From positions 149,001 to 209,000 of the forward strand of contig CAJNDS010000713.1 of assembly GCA_905221605.1 (NCBI GenBank): a stretch of DNA of 60,000 bases, in the 5' to 3' direction. The translations under genes and the position numbers were made by a program. The notes beneath the pieces were generated by a model. The model had not been told where the DNA came from, made no database searches, and worked only from the letters and a program-made list of their open reading frames with translations. Of the stretch, positions 1 to 11,005 are shown piece by piece. Position 1 is the stretch's first letter. The number at the start of each line of letters is the position of its first letter. Source of the stretch: Symbiodinium natans. Lineage: Eukaryota; Sar; Dinophyceae; Suessiales; Symbiodiniaceae.

Positions 1-515
1 TCCAAAAAAAAACTGACACAGTAGATTGCCGAAACACGACCAGGCTCGAATTTTCCAAAAAAAACCTAAATTTCAGGATCTATGGCTCCAGCAGCCCGGT
101 AGATCCTGAAAGTTCGGTTTTTTTTGGAAAATTCGAGCCTGCTCGAGTTTTCGAGACCTGGAGCTTCAAGAATTTTCGGAAAATTCGAGCCGGCTCGAGT
201 TTTCTAAAAAAATGCTGAAACCATAGCTGTGTGACCCCAAGGCCTCATAGATGACATAATTTAGGTTTTTTTTGGAAAATTCGAGCCTGCTCGAGTTTTC
301 GAGACCTGGAGCTTCAAGAATTTTCGGAAAATTCGAGCCGGCTCGAATTTTCTAAAAAATATGCTGAAACCATGGCTGTGTGACCCCAAGGTCTCATAGA
401 TGACAGAATGTAGGTTTTTTTTGGAAAATTCGAGCCTGCTCGAGTTGTGGTGACCTGGTGCCTGGAGATTTTTCGGAAAATTCGAGCCGGCTCGAGTTTT
501 CCCGAAATCTCTTGA
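1..515. repeat. AT-rich palindromic satellite, period about 148 bp
   Basis: Three tandem copies are visible; the landmark GGTTTTTTTTGGAAAATTCG recurs at about 116, 264 and 413, giving a 148-149 bp period. Each unit contains short palindromic modules around CTCGAG and GCCGGC, and the words TTTTCGGAAAATTCGAGC and AAATTCGAGCCTGCTCGAG repeat in both orientations. Positions 43-62 are an inverted copy of 116-140. The third unit is truncated near 505-515, where it interrupts a protein-coding relic on the minus strand. ORFs called in this stretch are by-products of the repeat. Confidence 0.85.
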
Positions 516-753
516 TATTCTGACTGCGGTAATTGATAAAATTAGTAGCATTAGTTACCAATTCTATTTCAATTGGTAAGTTCCCCATATTTTTTGACGG
601 CAAATATATAACTTGTGAGAAGAGGCCACGCAGTGGTTTAAATCCAACAATCGTTTTGGTCTTAAACCCTTGACAATTAACATAAGAACTACCTTTGTGT
701 CAAAGAAAACTTAAACTATCAATGAGGATATCTGCGGGACCAAAAGTTTCCAT
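505..753 (-). pseudogene. Decayed virus-like ORF, possibly capsid-type protein, truncated by satellite
   Basis: Read on the minus strand from an ATG at 753, about 80 codons are open except for one TGA at 702-700 (codon 18). The peptide includes FKPLRGLFSQVIYLPSKNMG and then LPIEIELVTNATNFI. That hydrophobic, beta-rich pattern (YLP...LPIEIEL) resembles jelly-roll capsid or minor capsid proteins of small eukaryotic viruses. This is pattern recognition only, not a confirmed match. The reading frame runs into the satellite at about 505 and loses its C-terminus. A TATA-like TTTTTATATATC lies just upstream of the ATG. The surrounding DNA is much more AT-rich than the rest of the window, fitting a virus-derived insert shared with the next two ORFs. 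Confidence 0.4.
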
Positions 754-799
754 GATATATAAAAAGCATAGATAATTTGATTACATATACATACCTTCA

Positions 800-1656
800 A
801 CTTGTATTCAATCAAGAAATTCAAAACTATATGACGTGTCTTACTATTATTCTTCTTCCTACCTTTCACCTGCTTAACTGCTTCATCTACTTAATTATTC
901 TCAACTAACTTTCTTATCTCTTCGTAAGCATGTTGTTTAAATTGCTTCTCTATCTTCGATGTCTCTATTTGTTCGTATGTTGTTGCTTTCTTATGAAATG
1001 ATTATGGCATCAAACTGTTGTTAAAAACTCTTCTTCGGTTATAGGTAGATGTCCTGCTTTGTTTTGAATATTGCCTATATCTTCATAAGGATGTTTTTGT
1101 AGAGGGTCTAATGTTGATTTCTTTGATGTTATACTTCCTTTTTCAAACATACTAACGGGGTCTTCTACTTTCCGTATTCATATGTTTTGTCCCAGTGTCT
1201 TCTGGTCGTTGTCCTGATACATAAGGAGAACCATAGCTACGACTTCTGAATACATTCCCATAATCATTGTTTATTTGTTGTCCCGATGCTGAACCTAAAC
1301 TGTGACTTACAATACCAGAAATTCCAGTTTCTTCTTTTCTTTAACCGTCTATTTCAATAGAACCATCTTGAATGAACTTATCTACGTCTTTATAACACTG
1401 AGTCAGTTGCGTCTTATATAAAGGAAGGTTTCAATCACCATAAACATCTCTACAGCTTTTAGTCCCAGCAATGTATAAAATAGAACCATTTTTGATATAT
1501 CCCGTCAGGATTCTCATACGCTAATTTAAGTCCTTGCGTGTCCGTTAAAAATGTCTCTGTCTTTGCGAATTCGTCTCTAACTTCATTATGTAGTCTGCTT
1601 CTTGTGTTAGGTGCTTTATTTGAAACCCCTTCATCTCTTCTTTTATGTTCATGCAT
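800..1656 (-). pseudogene. Lipase-like alpha/beta hydrolase relic, frameshifted, virus-like AT-rich island
   Basis: Starting at ATG 1656 the minus strand reads MHEHKRRDEGVSNK and continues through FAKTETFLTDTQGLKLAYEN. A frameshift near 1500 moves the frame to NGSILYIAGTKSCRDVYGD, which then meets TGA at 1433-1431 and TAA at 1343-1341. The same frame carries GISGIVSHSLGSASGQQ, with the nucleophile-elbow-like SHSLG at 1307-1293, followed by FRSRSYGSPYVSGQRP. A second frameshift near 1180 leads to DPVSMFEKGSI and LDPLQKHPYEDIGNIQNKAG, and another near 1010 to a charged tail ending around 800. The order LYIAGT, G/SxSLG, YGSP, DPVSMF follows class-3-type lipases, as found in some protist viruses and virophage-like elements. 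At least three frameshifts and two stops make it a pseudogene. Origin by viral integration is inferred from base composition and neighbours. Confidence 0.65.
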
Positions 1657-1692
1657 TATACAATGGTTTATAAGGTAATATTTATCTAATCA
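1657..1692. promoter_or_regulatory. Short AT-rich divergent intergenic spacer
   Basis: A 36-bp, strongly AT-rich gap separates the start codons of the lipase-like relic (minus, ATG at 1656) and the divergent ORF (plus, ATG at 1693). Such a compact head-to-head arrangement is typical of small DNA virus genomes. No specific promoter element can be named. Confidence 0.25.
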
Positions 1693-1980
1693 ATGAATAT
1701 TGTTGAAGTTCAAGAAGGTGTATATTGGAAGCTACTATGGAGTGAATAACAGGGATTAGCAAACCACACAAAACCAAATCCAGAAACGGATTCTGTTTGT
1801 AGATTTCTGTTGTTTAAAAGTGTAGATAATCAATAGCAAGTTGTAGCTTCAGACATGGCAAGACGCGAAAGTATCGTAAATACCGGTGTTTTTTCACTTC
1901 AACCATATGTGCAAATAAGCACAGGTGCAGAAGGACAAGCAAGAAAAGGATACACATGGATCATGGGGGGGGGGGTGTGA
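1693..1980 (+). pseudogene. Unidentified decayed ORF, divergent from the lipase-like relic
   Basis: From ATG 1693 the plus strand reads MNIVEVQEGVYWKLLWSE, then TAA (1747-1749), a 28-codon open stretch, TAG (1834-1836), then about 40 codons including RRESIVNTGVFSLQPYVQIS. It ends at TGA 1978-1980 after a G run. Without the two internal stops it would be about 95 codons. I do not recognise the family. Base composition matches the adjacent lipase relic, and the island ends here: a TA repeat and then telomere-heptamer DNA follow. The stops are TAA and TAG, so a single recoding rule does not explain this ORF together with the TGA-interrupted ones beside it. Confidence 0.4.
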
Positions 1981-2010
1981 CCATATATATATATATACAT
2001 ATATATATAA
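1981..2010. repeat. (TA)n microsatellite at island boundary
   Basis: An almost pure TA run lies directly after a G run, at the junction between the AT-rich virus-like island and telomere-heptamer DNA. Confidence 0.8.
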
Positions 2011-3429
2011 TCTTAGGGCTGAGTGTCGGGCTCATCAGGTTTAGAGGTTTGTAGGGCTTACGGCTTAACGTTTAGGATGGGTCTTCCTAGTTACATCATG
2101 GTCTCTGAACATGGGCCTGGAAACGGGGACCCCTTGTATACCCAAGGGCCCATACTTCAGAACCTTTCAAAGAAGTGAAGGGACCATATTCAGGGACCAT
2201 GTAACGGGTTCAAGGTTAAGGGGCTTGGGGTTTGAAGGGTGTTTCTGCGGCTGTCTGAGGCATTGAAGTCGGGTTTAGGGTTGAGATGTTAGAAGGGCCT
2301 CGTTGAGGGCTTCAGGGGTGGTTGCGGAGTTCGTGGGTTAGGGGCATCAGAACTACAACGCAGCCAAGAAAGGAACTACGAGTCAAATCAATGCAGAAAG
2401 AAGGGCCCTGGTGAACCTGGTTTAGAGGGGCTTAGGGTTTAGGGTTTAGGGTTTAGGGCTTCTCACACCCGATCACCCGCTGCGGCAGGATCAGCCTTGG
2501 CGTTGCCGTTTGCTGGCCTTAGGGCGTGGTAGTTTCGACGCTTCAAGCAGTAGAAGTCTTGGGGGCCTTAGGGCCTCACTGCGTTTTGGGAGGGGGCGTG
2601 CCGGACTTGTCGGCAAGGAGAGCAGCTTTGAGAGCTTTTGCATGGTGGGTGGGTTCGAAAAGGATCGAAAACCCCAACCCTAGACGGCCTAGAGCCCAAT
2701 AAACCCGAGATTAAACCCTAAAGGCCCTACAATTAACAATCATTAACCAAATCCGACTCCAACCCCCAAAAAGTCCTATCATTGACAAACACCGACTATG
2801 AACCCTAAACCAAGCCCTGAAACCAACCAGAGCAACCCTTAAAACCTCTCCTGGCTCAGGGTTTAGGGTTTAGGGTTTAGGATTTAGGATTTAGGGTTTA
2901 GGGTTTCGGGAAGCAACCCTTAGGCCGCGGCCTCTTGGCGTCGACCTGCTCCTGAACCAGAGACAGGCGCTCCGAGGCTGCAAGAGATGTACAAAAAGGT
3001 CATTGGGCCACCCAACCTTGCATGCCTGTTAAGGGTTTAGGGGGTTTAGGGTTCAGGGTTCAGGGTTTCGGGGTTTAGGGTTTAGGGTTTAGGGTTTAGG
3101 GTTTAGGGTGTAGGGTTTAGGGTTTAGGGTTTAGGGTTTAGGGGGCTCCTATATTTTGCGGGCAATGGGAAGCACCAGCCCAGCCTGTAGTTGCCGCTCC
3201 AGGTGGGCCAGCGGCGGCAGCCTAACCTTTCCAGTTTCAAGGTCCGGGGTTTAGGCAAAGACTCTAAACCCTAAACCCTAAACCCAAAACCCTAAACCCT
3301 GAACCCTACACCCTAAATATCCCAAAACCCTAAACCAAGCTCGCACTTGGTAGAGAACATCTGCATTGCCTGAAGCTGCCGCATTTGATCCCGGGTTGGA
3401 CACTACTTCAGAGTTACGTAGCCACCCAC

Positions 3430-3570
3430 AGGGTTTAGGGTTTAGGGTTTAGGGTTTAGGGTTTAGGGTTTAGGGTTTAGGGTTTAGGGTTTAGGGTTTA
3501 GGGTTGGGTTTAGGGTTTAGGGTTTTGGGTTTAGGGTTTAGGGTTTCGGGTTTAGGGTTTCGGGTTTAGG
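3430..3570. repeat. Interstitial telomere-type array (TTTAGGG)n
   Basis: About 20 heptamers, initially perfect (roughly ten in a row), then with GGGTTTTGGG and GGGTTTCGGG variants. This is the plant/dinoflagellate-type telomere unit, placed internally, far from any chromosome end visible here. Confidence 0.95.
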
Positions 3571-5187
3571 GTTTGATCGATCAGGACAAAGCGCGCGTGG
3601 GGTTTGGGGTTGAAGGCTGCGTTGACACCATGTGATCCATGTGATCAGTGGCTTTCTTGGAAGCCCTCAAGCTTGAATCCCCTACCCCCAGCCCGAACCT
3701 GAAGTCCCTAAACGACAGACCCGTTAAATACTAAACCCTTCTCACCCTTAAAGCCCATAAAATATAAACCCTTCACATCCTTCAAACCTTTTGAACCCTT
3801 AAAACCCTTAAGCCAATTAAACCCTTCAAACCCTTAACGCCATGCCTTTAAACCCTTTAAACCCTTTAAACCCTTCAAACCCTTTAAACCATTTAAACCC
3901 TTCCTTGGATGGACAGACTGGGCCTTGTCGTCTCTGGGAGAGTCGGGTTGTCCACCAAGCCTGGTGTGAGCTGATCTAGGGTTTGGGGTTCTAAGGGTTT
4001 AGGGCTAAGGGGCGCGCTTGGCAAGGTCGCGCGCTGGTAAGAGCGCGGTAGTAGACATGCCCACCCCAAGGCCACCCAAACACTACTCAAAACGAAGCCA
4101 GCCGGAGCCCAAACCAGCCAAGCCGATTTTACATACCTCCGCAGAGGACACCGTGCTTCGGGCTTGTAGCCTGCACCTTCGGAGCTTGGCCCTAAACCCT
4201 AAACCCTTGTCAACCCTAAACCCTAAACCCCAACCCCAATCTCTTCTTGGTACTCCCGCCAAAACCCTAACTGGGTCGACTGGGGAAGGCACTCGCCGCA
4301 GAAGAAAAACTGGCCCAGGATTGCTTTCTGTTTCCGCGGCTTCCTGGTTGCTTCAAGGGCTTTTGGTTATAGGGTTTAGGGTTTAGGGTTCAGGGTTTAG
4401 GCATCGAGTGATTGCTTGGGTTTAGGCCCTGAAAGTCAAAGTGGCAGGCCAGTGTGTTGACTGACTTCTATGTCAGCACCTAGGACAAGCTGTGCGGGTT
4501 AGTCCTGCAGCATCTGACTGCCTCATTCCGAGATTGCCGCCCCCAAAAAATAGATCCAGGTATCAAGCTCTAGTTGATTCCCCCAACACAAACCGGTCCC
4601 TGAACTCCTGAACCCCGAAACCCTAAACCTAAACCCTAAACCCTAAACTCTAAACCCTAAACCCAAAAACTCCTGAAAACCCCGAACCCTAACTCCCAAA
4701 GCTGGTCATGGCGACAACTCATCGCCACTCGCCGCCACGAGAGTGCAACAGCCACCTGCTGCTGTGGAGGGCTTACGGTTGGGAGTTTGGGGTGTAGGGT
4801 TTGGGGGCTTAGGGTTTGAGAGTTTGCAGGGTTTTGGGGCTTCGGTTTAGGGTTTGGGGTTTGGGTTTTTGGGTACTTCAGAGCCTCTAGAACCTTTGGG
4901 GGGGGGGGGGGGGGGGGGGGGGTGGCCCTTATGAGGCAGGTCAATTCAAACAGAAACTGCTTCTAAGGAGACTCTGGTGTAGGACCCTAGGACCCTAGAA
5001 TCAAGCAACCCATAAACACAATCTGCTATGCCACTTGAAGCTCCGAAGCCAGCTGCAGGTTTCCCAGTCCTTATTATAAGGGAATGCTACCATTTGGGGT
5101 CTAACATAGGGGTCCCTCATTTTCGTAAACACCCACCTCACGGGCCTTTGGATCGGATCCCTCAGTGCCAGTGTCGCCATGCAGGTA

Positions 5188-5318
5188 CAGGGTTTAGGGT
5201 TTAGGGTTTAGGGCTTAGGGCTTAGGGCTTAGGGCTTAGGGCTTAGGGCTTAGGGTTTAGGGTTTAGGGTTTGGGGTTGGGGGTTGGGGGTTGGGGGTTG
5301 GGGGTTGGGGGTTGGCGT
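5188..5318. repeat. Telomere-variant arrays: TTTAGGG, then CTTAGGG, then GGGGGTT
   Basis: Three heptamer variants occur side by side, each internally homogeneous: TTTAGGG at both ends, about six copies of GGGCTTA in the middle (5211-5250), then GGGGGTT repeats (5275-5318). Local homogenisation of variants implies repeat expansion in place rather than simple decay of one array. Confidence 0.85.
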
Positions 5319-6025
5319 GTGGGTCTCGTGATGATTGTTGGAGAACCCTTAAACACCCAAACCGTGCACCCTGGGCCCGAACACCACGCGGTTTGGTTTA
5401 GGCAGGGCGTTCAAGTCTCAGCGCTAGCAGTTTTGGGGGGGGGATTCATGCTACCGGCTACCAAACACTGTTCAGCCAGGCAGTCGCCAGTTCCAGTGTC
5501 CCGGCATCACGTGCGATCACCACTCAGGATCCTATGTCGGAAGCTCTGCGTCACTAATGACCGAATCTGAAAGCACGCACAGAAATCTCACAGTAGCATG
5601 AGCTGTGAAATGCCAAGGCTGCTTTACCGTACGTCGGAGGGAGGGGTCTGCAATCTTGATGACGCTGGAGAGCAAACGCACGCAGAGGGCGAAGGGCTGA
5701 CTCTTGAACCTCTTCTGTCCCTGAACCCTAAACCCTAAACCCTAAATCCTAACTCTAAACTCCTCTTTTGGGCCACATGCAGTATGGCCTGGTCCGGGAC
5801 ATCGTCCACACCTCGTGGTGGACCGAACTACAGCGGTCTTCGCTGGGTTGAAAATGGTGCAGCTGCCTTGACCATTAGCACGAAAGGATGTGAAGCAAAG
5901 CAGCGCGTTGCCCTTCCAATGAGTTGCCCTTCGCAGTCTTCGACACATGGGCCTAATCCCAACCCTAAACCCTATGGAATGGTCGAGGAAGCCGAGGCTA
6001 GCGGAAAGAGCATGGCCCCACGTTT

Positions 6026-6067
6026 TCAGACCACGCAGCGTCTGCAAGCAATGATGACATTCATGTC
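6026..6067 (-). CDS. DUF4116-like exon fragment
   Basis: On the minus strand, directly after CTACAAG, the frame reads DMNVIIACRRCVV and meets TGA at 6028-6026. The start (AAG|GAC, then a hydrophobic VII core) matches the repeat start seen in better copies further right. It is short and may be a decayed exon. Confidence 0.3.
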   Translation of the reverse strand, partial: DMNVIIACRRCVV

Positions 6068-6177
6068 CTTGTAGGGAACCTTCCAAGCCATCGAACCTCT
6101 GAGTTGACTACCCTGCCCGAGTCTTCCCCCCCCCCCCCCCCCCCCTAAAGGTTCGGCTCCGGGCTCAGCGATTTCCA

Positions 6178-6251
6178 AGGGATTCGTAGCCCGTGCGCCT
6201 CAGCACGACCTCGAAGTTGCGTTTGCGGAGGAGGCGCGCAGAACGGCACTG
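6178..6251 (-). CDS. DUF4116-like exon
   Basis: The minus strand reads ARLLRKRNFEVVLRRTGYES. The motif xFEVVLxxTGxxxL is the core of a DUF4116 helical repeat (polar pair, E-V-V-L, then a loop glycine). No clean splice boundaries are visible. Confidence 0.4.
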
Positions 6252-6679
6252 CCTGAGAGGCTTCAATCTCTTTGATCCTGCAGATTGCTTCAACAATTCC
6301 GAGCATACTCATGCTAGCCAGGCACTGCCACTACCGACTCCAACAGCAGCAGCACCACCGGGAATGGCGGCTAGGAACAGCTCTCTTGCCACATCTTACC
6401 ACCATTACAAACTGCAAACATATTCCTGTCCGCAGTACAGCATGGAAGACGTGGTGGCCAAGCTACCACCCACGGAGAAGACGCTCTGCCGGCTCGTAGA
6501 CATCTCTTGAACCTCCGAGTGTGTTCAACCACTTTTTGATGTAAACGAAAGAGAACTTGAACAGACCAAACTGGAAACTTACAGCTGTCGTGCACGAGCC
6601 CTGTGAGCTTGACATCCAAGCCTGCCAGTGATGATGCAGGTTATCCAGACCTTGCAAGACACACGATGTCTCACACCCC

Positions 6680-8163
6680 CTTGGGGTGGGGGAGGGAATC
6701 ACAGCAGATCTCTTGAGAAACAGCTGCGTGCCGCCCCGGATCGGGTTTCCCTCAAGGCCACGCCCCGTGATGTGGGCGTTGCTTCATGAAAATGCCCTTG
6801 TTGAGGGCAGCAACTGGGGCGCTGGCGTGCCCTTGGCCGGTCTGGCCATTTCTGGAGGCGCTCCAGTACCTAGGATTTGGGGGCAGAACGTTTGCATGCT
6901 CAAGTGCTTGAGCGCTTGAGTCAAAAGTCAAAATGTGTGGGACTTGGGGGCTTCCGCGGTTCTGGACTGCATGCTTCCTGACCAGAGCAGAAGCCGAACG
7001 GAGGGGTGAAGTCTTGAAACGAACAATGCATTTCGTAGCCTTTGGTAGACAATTTAAAAACGTCCTGGGGTACTTCTTACGCCTGTAGCCCCAAGCTTTG
7101 GAGGATCCTGCTCCGCTGCCCCACAACATGAAAGATTTCGCCGAGGATCCGCTTCACCAGGGAGGCCTGGTCGCCTCGAGCAGGTGGTCACAGTGGCAGG
7201 AGCAGAGTGCGGGGATCTGTGTGTCGCTGGGTCGCTTGCATTCCAAGGGGTATGCCCCGTCTCTGAAAAGCAGGCTTCCAAGGCACCGAAAGCCCCCAAA
7301 AAAGCAAGTCCCTGAGTGTAGAAACGCGAAACTTCTCGGGCGCCGGGCCTTGGATTGCCCTCAATGTAGCCCTTGTACTGGCACAGGGGTTTCCACCAGC
7401 CAAGGTGCAGTGAGGAAACTGATACGGGTTCCTGTTTAGGGCTTGCTGAGTTTGGGTCTCTCTATACTGCGCGATGAGCAGCTGGGACTTGGCAGAAAAA
7501 GAGATGGAATGCAGTCCACCCGTTTGCTCTGAAGCACGTGAATCTCTCCATGCAATCGCTAACTTGACGGCCCATGAAGTCGTCCAACCGAACTATAGAG
7601 ACATGCTACGGCCGAGGCTACGGGGCGCTGCCTTAAACTATTAAGACCCTAAACCCTAAAGCCTATAAACCCCCAGATTGTGAATGTCCTGACTGCAGCT
7701 TCTGGGAATCTAACACAAAGAAACCCCAAACTTCCTTCCACTCACCCAGTGACCCTTTGCCCCCCCAGTCCTGTGGGCTCTCCTCCACCCGGGCGGGCAA
7801 GAAACCTGGGGTCCAACCATAGGGGGGCTTCCGAAAATAAGGGATACCCTTTCTGGGGGTCCCTTTAAGGGGATTCTGTTCTATTTGGGGGTATCAAAGG
7901 GGTGCCCCTTTTTTGGGACATATTCATAAGGGCCCGAGGGTTCTTAGGGCTTCTCGCTTCTGTGCTGCATCTTCAAGGCTAGAAACTGCAGGGACTGCCA
8001 AATGTTTCCCTAAACCTTAAACCCCTAACCCCTAAACCCCTTAAACCCTTAACCCCTACACCCTACACCCCCTAAACCCGCCCCACCCCTCCCCCGCCCC
8101 CCGAAGCCCCAAACCCCGCTAAAACCCCCCCTAAACCCCCACTTGAATCCCCACCTAAACCCC
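6680..8163. other. Mostly unassigned stretch with degenerate inverted-repeat remnants
   Basis: No gene can be supported in 6260-8163. Around 7800-7920 are GGGGTCCCTTT-type and CCCTTTCTGGGGGTCCC words like those in small inverted-repeat elements elsewhere (32450-32520, 54661-54768). CCCTAAA-like arrays lie near 7645 and 8010-8150. Confidence 0.4.
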
Positions 8164-8268
8164 CCAGCGCGCGAATGCGCGGGTCTTGCAGCCGAAGCGG
8201 CGCATCGAAGGCGCATGGGGCCATTTCACCACCGGCTCCAAGGTTGGGTTGCTCTGAAAGATCAGCTC
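8164..8268 (-). CDS. DUF4116-like exon with canonical acceptor
   Basis: The minus strand shows TGGCAG|GAG at 8271-8266 and then ELIFQSNPTLEPVVKW, continuing open for about 34 codons. The same start codon position and the NPxxL loop occur in the exon at 28005-28118. Plus-strand CCCTAAA-like DNA lies on the low side and TTTAGGG (8302 onward) on the high side. Confidence 0.5.
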
Positions 8269-8301
8269 CTGCCAGGGATCTAAGGGTGTACCCTAAGAAC
8301 A

Positions 8302-8420
8302 CAAACTTTGGGTTTAGGGTTTGGGGTTTTGGGGTTTAGGGTTTAGGGTTTAGGGTTTTGGGGTTTGGGGTTTTGGGGTTTTGGGGTTTGGGGGTTTGGG
8401 GGTTTGGGGTTTGGGGTTTA
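8302..8420. repeat. Degenerate telomere array (TTTAGGG / TTTTGGGG)
   Basis: Heptamers grade into GGGGTTT and GGGGTTTT units, resembling other telomere variants. The array lies on the upstream (high-coordinate) side of the minus-strand exon ending at 8268. Confidence 0.9.
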
Positions 8421-8619
8421 AGGCCTATGAGGGTTTTTTTACTAAGAGGTTATGGGTTCTCAAGGTAGGGTTTGCGGGCCAAGGGTCGGGAAGTGCCACT
8501 GTGTAGCTGAAGCCACCCAACATCTCCCCAGACGCAGCTCCCACCACACCGTGCTTGATAGGAGAAGCTTGGGGGGCTCTAGCGTGAACCCTAAACCCCA
8601 AACCCTAAAACCCTAAACC

Positions 8620-10964
8620 CTCTCCTGCAACGATGGAAGGTCCAAATCTCTCTCCTGGCCCAGGCCATGCTGGAAGGCCTCATGTGACACAGGGGCTCAA
8701 AGATGAGGTTACCCAAATTTGGGGGGGGACCCTTTTAGGGTTTTCAGGTTTAGAGTTTGGGGCTTAGGATTTCCCCAGAAGAAGGATTAAAGCATTTTGG
8801 GGGGGGGGGACAGAACCACCTCTGGTCTGGTATCCCTTACTTTGGGAGATGCCCAAAACTCTCTGCCCCAAAAAATCTCTTCTGACCCAACAGTAGAGGC
8901 TCCAGGAGTCGGGTTATCCTGTGGGTTTCGGGTTGAAGGAGTTTGGGGCCCCCCAAGCCTGCACCTCGCATTGAACCAAACCCAAGGCTCTGGGTAACGG
9001 AAGACGACTCCTAGGGTACGGCACCGTACTGCACCAGGGACCCACAAAATAGAGAGCTGCACATCCCAACCTGCGTTTGGGGCATGGTTATTCATGCATC
9101 GGACGACGCACGACGCGCTGTTGTTGCGCTGAAGTGGTTACCCTGAAAACTCGTGCACTCAGGCGCGATGCCAAACCTTTCAACATCCGTCACCCAACCC
9201 TGATGGCTTCTTGCCAGCACGTAGGATGCTGGGTCCCAAATGCCCCAAACCATAAATCCTAAATACACTAAACTCTACCCAAACCCTATAAACATTAGAA
9301 GCTCTAGACCCCAATGCCCCAAATACCACCAAATCCCCCCAGACCCACTTAAGGCAGGTGGCTGCAATAGCTGCAAGAATACCCCGTGGGTTGCCCACAT
9401 ACCTTCAAGCCGGGTGAAGAGCTTGGGGGGTTTCGGGCTTAGAGCCCTAAACTCTAAACCCGAAACCGTTTTCTTTTGTCTCAGACGATGTTGGCCGGGT
9501 TTTGGATGGGTTGAGGGTCTTCTGGAAAGTCGAGACCTTCTTGGGATGGGTCCAGGGCGGCTGAAAATCGGAGCCGGGGTCTAAACCCGAAACCCGAAAC
9601 CCGAAACCCTAAACCCTAAACCCCTTTTGGGGCTCTGTGGGAACACTTGGTGTTGGGGTTGGGACGTCGAAGCGGCATGATGACCGCAATGAGCTGCGAG
9701 GCGAAGAAGAGAGACAAGTCACAAGGTTTAGGGTTTAGGGTTTAGGGCTTAGGGCTTAGGGCTTAGGGCTTAGGGTCTAGGGCCTAGGGTCTAGGGTCTA
9801 GGGTTTTGGGAAACGATGGGGATGCAGCCTTGCCTCAAAAGAGAGTAAACCTTAAACGCCCTTTGCAGGAAGCCTTGCGCTGGTGCGGTCAAAGCGGACG
9901 CGCCACCACATGGCATCTAAGAGCAGAGGCCTCCGCAAAGGGATTCCGGCAGTCCATGCTTTGCATCCAAGCAGTTTAGGGTTTCGGGTTTTTGTCCTTT
10001 AGGGTTTAGGGTTTAGGGTTTAGGGATTAGTGTTAATTTAAGCGGCCACTCCACTTTTCGAAAGATGGTCCGTTTTGGAGTCCTTCTTACCGGCGGCCCC
10101 GACTTTTCGAACACCCGAAAAGGACCATCATGTAGAGAAGTGACCAAGTAGTGCCGGGTTCAGGGTCTTGGGGATGGGTCTTTCAGGCCCAGGGGTCAAG
10201 GAAAAAGCCGGCCATGTTCAATCCCCATCCTTCCAACTTAACTCCCTGCAATGAGTACAGCAATCCTTGTCATTGAACTCTGAGCAGGGCATGTTTCAAA
10301 GTGAGGCTATCCTCCAACAGTGGCGGGCAAGAACCGTGGTTTGCTTCCATCTTGGACAGGATGGAGCTTGCAAGGCTTGCAAGGCTTCTTCAGTTTATGT
10401 CTTAGCCACTGTGGAGAGCCTTGAGGACCCTCATGCGGCACCAGGCCTATAGGGCTGATCATCCAGCGGATCGACCTTCTCTTCAAAGAAGCTCGACATC
10501 TTATCGAGATCCTGCTGTGCTTCAAGGTTCCGCTCAGGGATGGGCATCCGAAGGGATGGAGTTCGGGGACGTGCCACAGACATCGGCATACTTAGCATTT
10601 AGAAGGAAAGGGCGAGGCATCCCTCTACATTGAGAGATGCTAGCCACAGGGGACTTCGTCAAGTCGCCAAAGTGCAACATCCTCACCCGAAAGACCAGTT
10701 ACAAAAGGTGTCGTGAGCAGTGCAGCCGAGATCAATGTCCTTCAGCAGTTTGCACTCCCAAATGGAACCCGAAAGAAACATCCGAGCTTGCCTCCGTAGC
10801 CACAAATTCCCAGAACCTCACCGCCCAGCCTGATCTGGCTTGTACCAGAAGACGCAGCCCTCTTTCTCCTTGGCCAGGACCTTGGGCTGAGGCTTTCCCA
10901 CCCTTTCCCGCCTCTGGGCCCAGTTGCTTGGGACGGATTCTTGTTGCCCTGAGCCCCATAAACC

Positions 10965-10995
<31 letters not shown>

Positions 10996-11005
10996 GACCC
11001 TCATC
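8620..11005. other. Unassigned islands between telomere arrays
   Basis: Arrays lie at about 8590-8620 (C-type), 9240-9300, 9580-9630 (C-type), 9725-9805 (G-type, with CTTAGGG and TCTAGGG variants) and 9975-10025. The island at 9635-9720, flanked C-type/G-type, gives a minus-strand peptide LSLFFASQLIAVIM that may be a decayed DUF4116 unit. The stretch 10030-10950 has no recognisable gene. Confidence 0.4.

Larger units (their letters stand above)
2011..5720. repeat. Telomere-heptamer-rich block without a supported gene
   Basis: Degenerate arrays alternate in orientation: TTTAGGG at about 2421-2459, 2855-2908, 3029-3147, 3430-3570 and 5188-5275; CCCTAAA at about 3255-3345, 3720-3900, 4190-4230 and 4618-4670. 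A 25-base G run sits at 4898-4922. Between arrays are unique islands of 50-250 bp. Some give short coiled-coil-like or helical peptides on the minus strand (for example LAASERLSLVQEQVDAKRP near 2937-2995), but none is strong enough to call. Confidence 0.8.

Noticed and set aside
4110-4190. Plus-strand DUF4116-like peptide EDTVLRACSLHLRSLAL
   Set aside because: Weak, and it would be the only convincing plus-strand unit. Likely chance.
10390-10450. Plus-strand peptide VYVLATVESLEDPHAAP
   Set aside because: Superficially similar to the repeat start but lacks the second half; isolated on the opposite strand.
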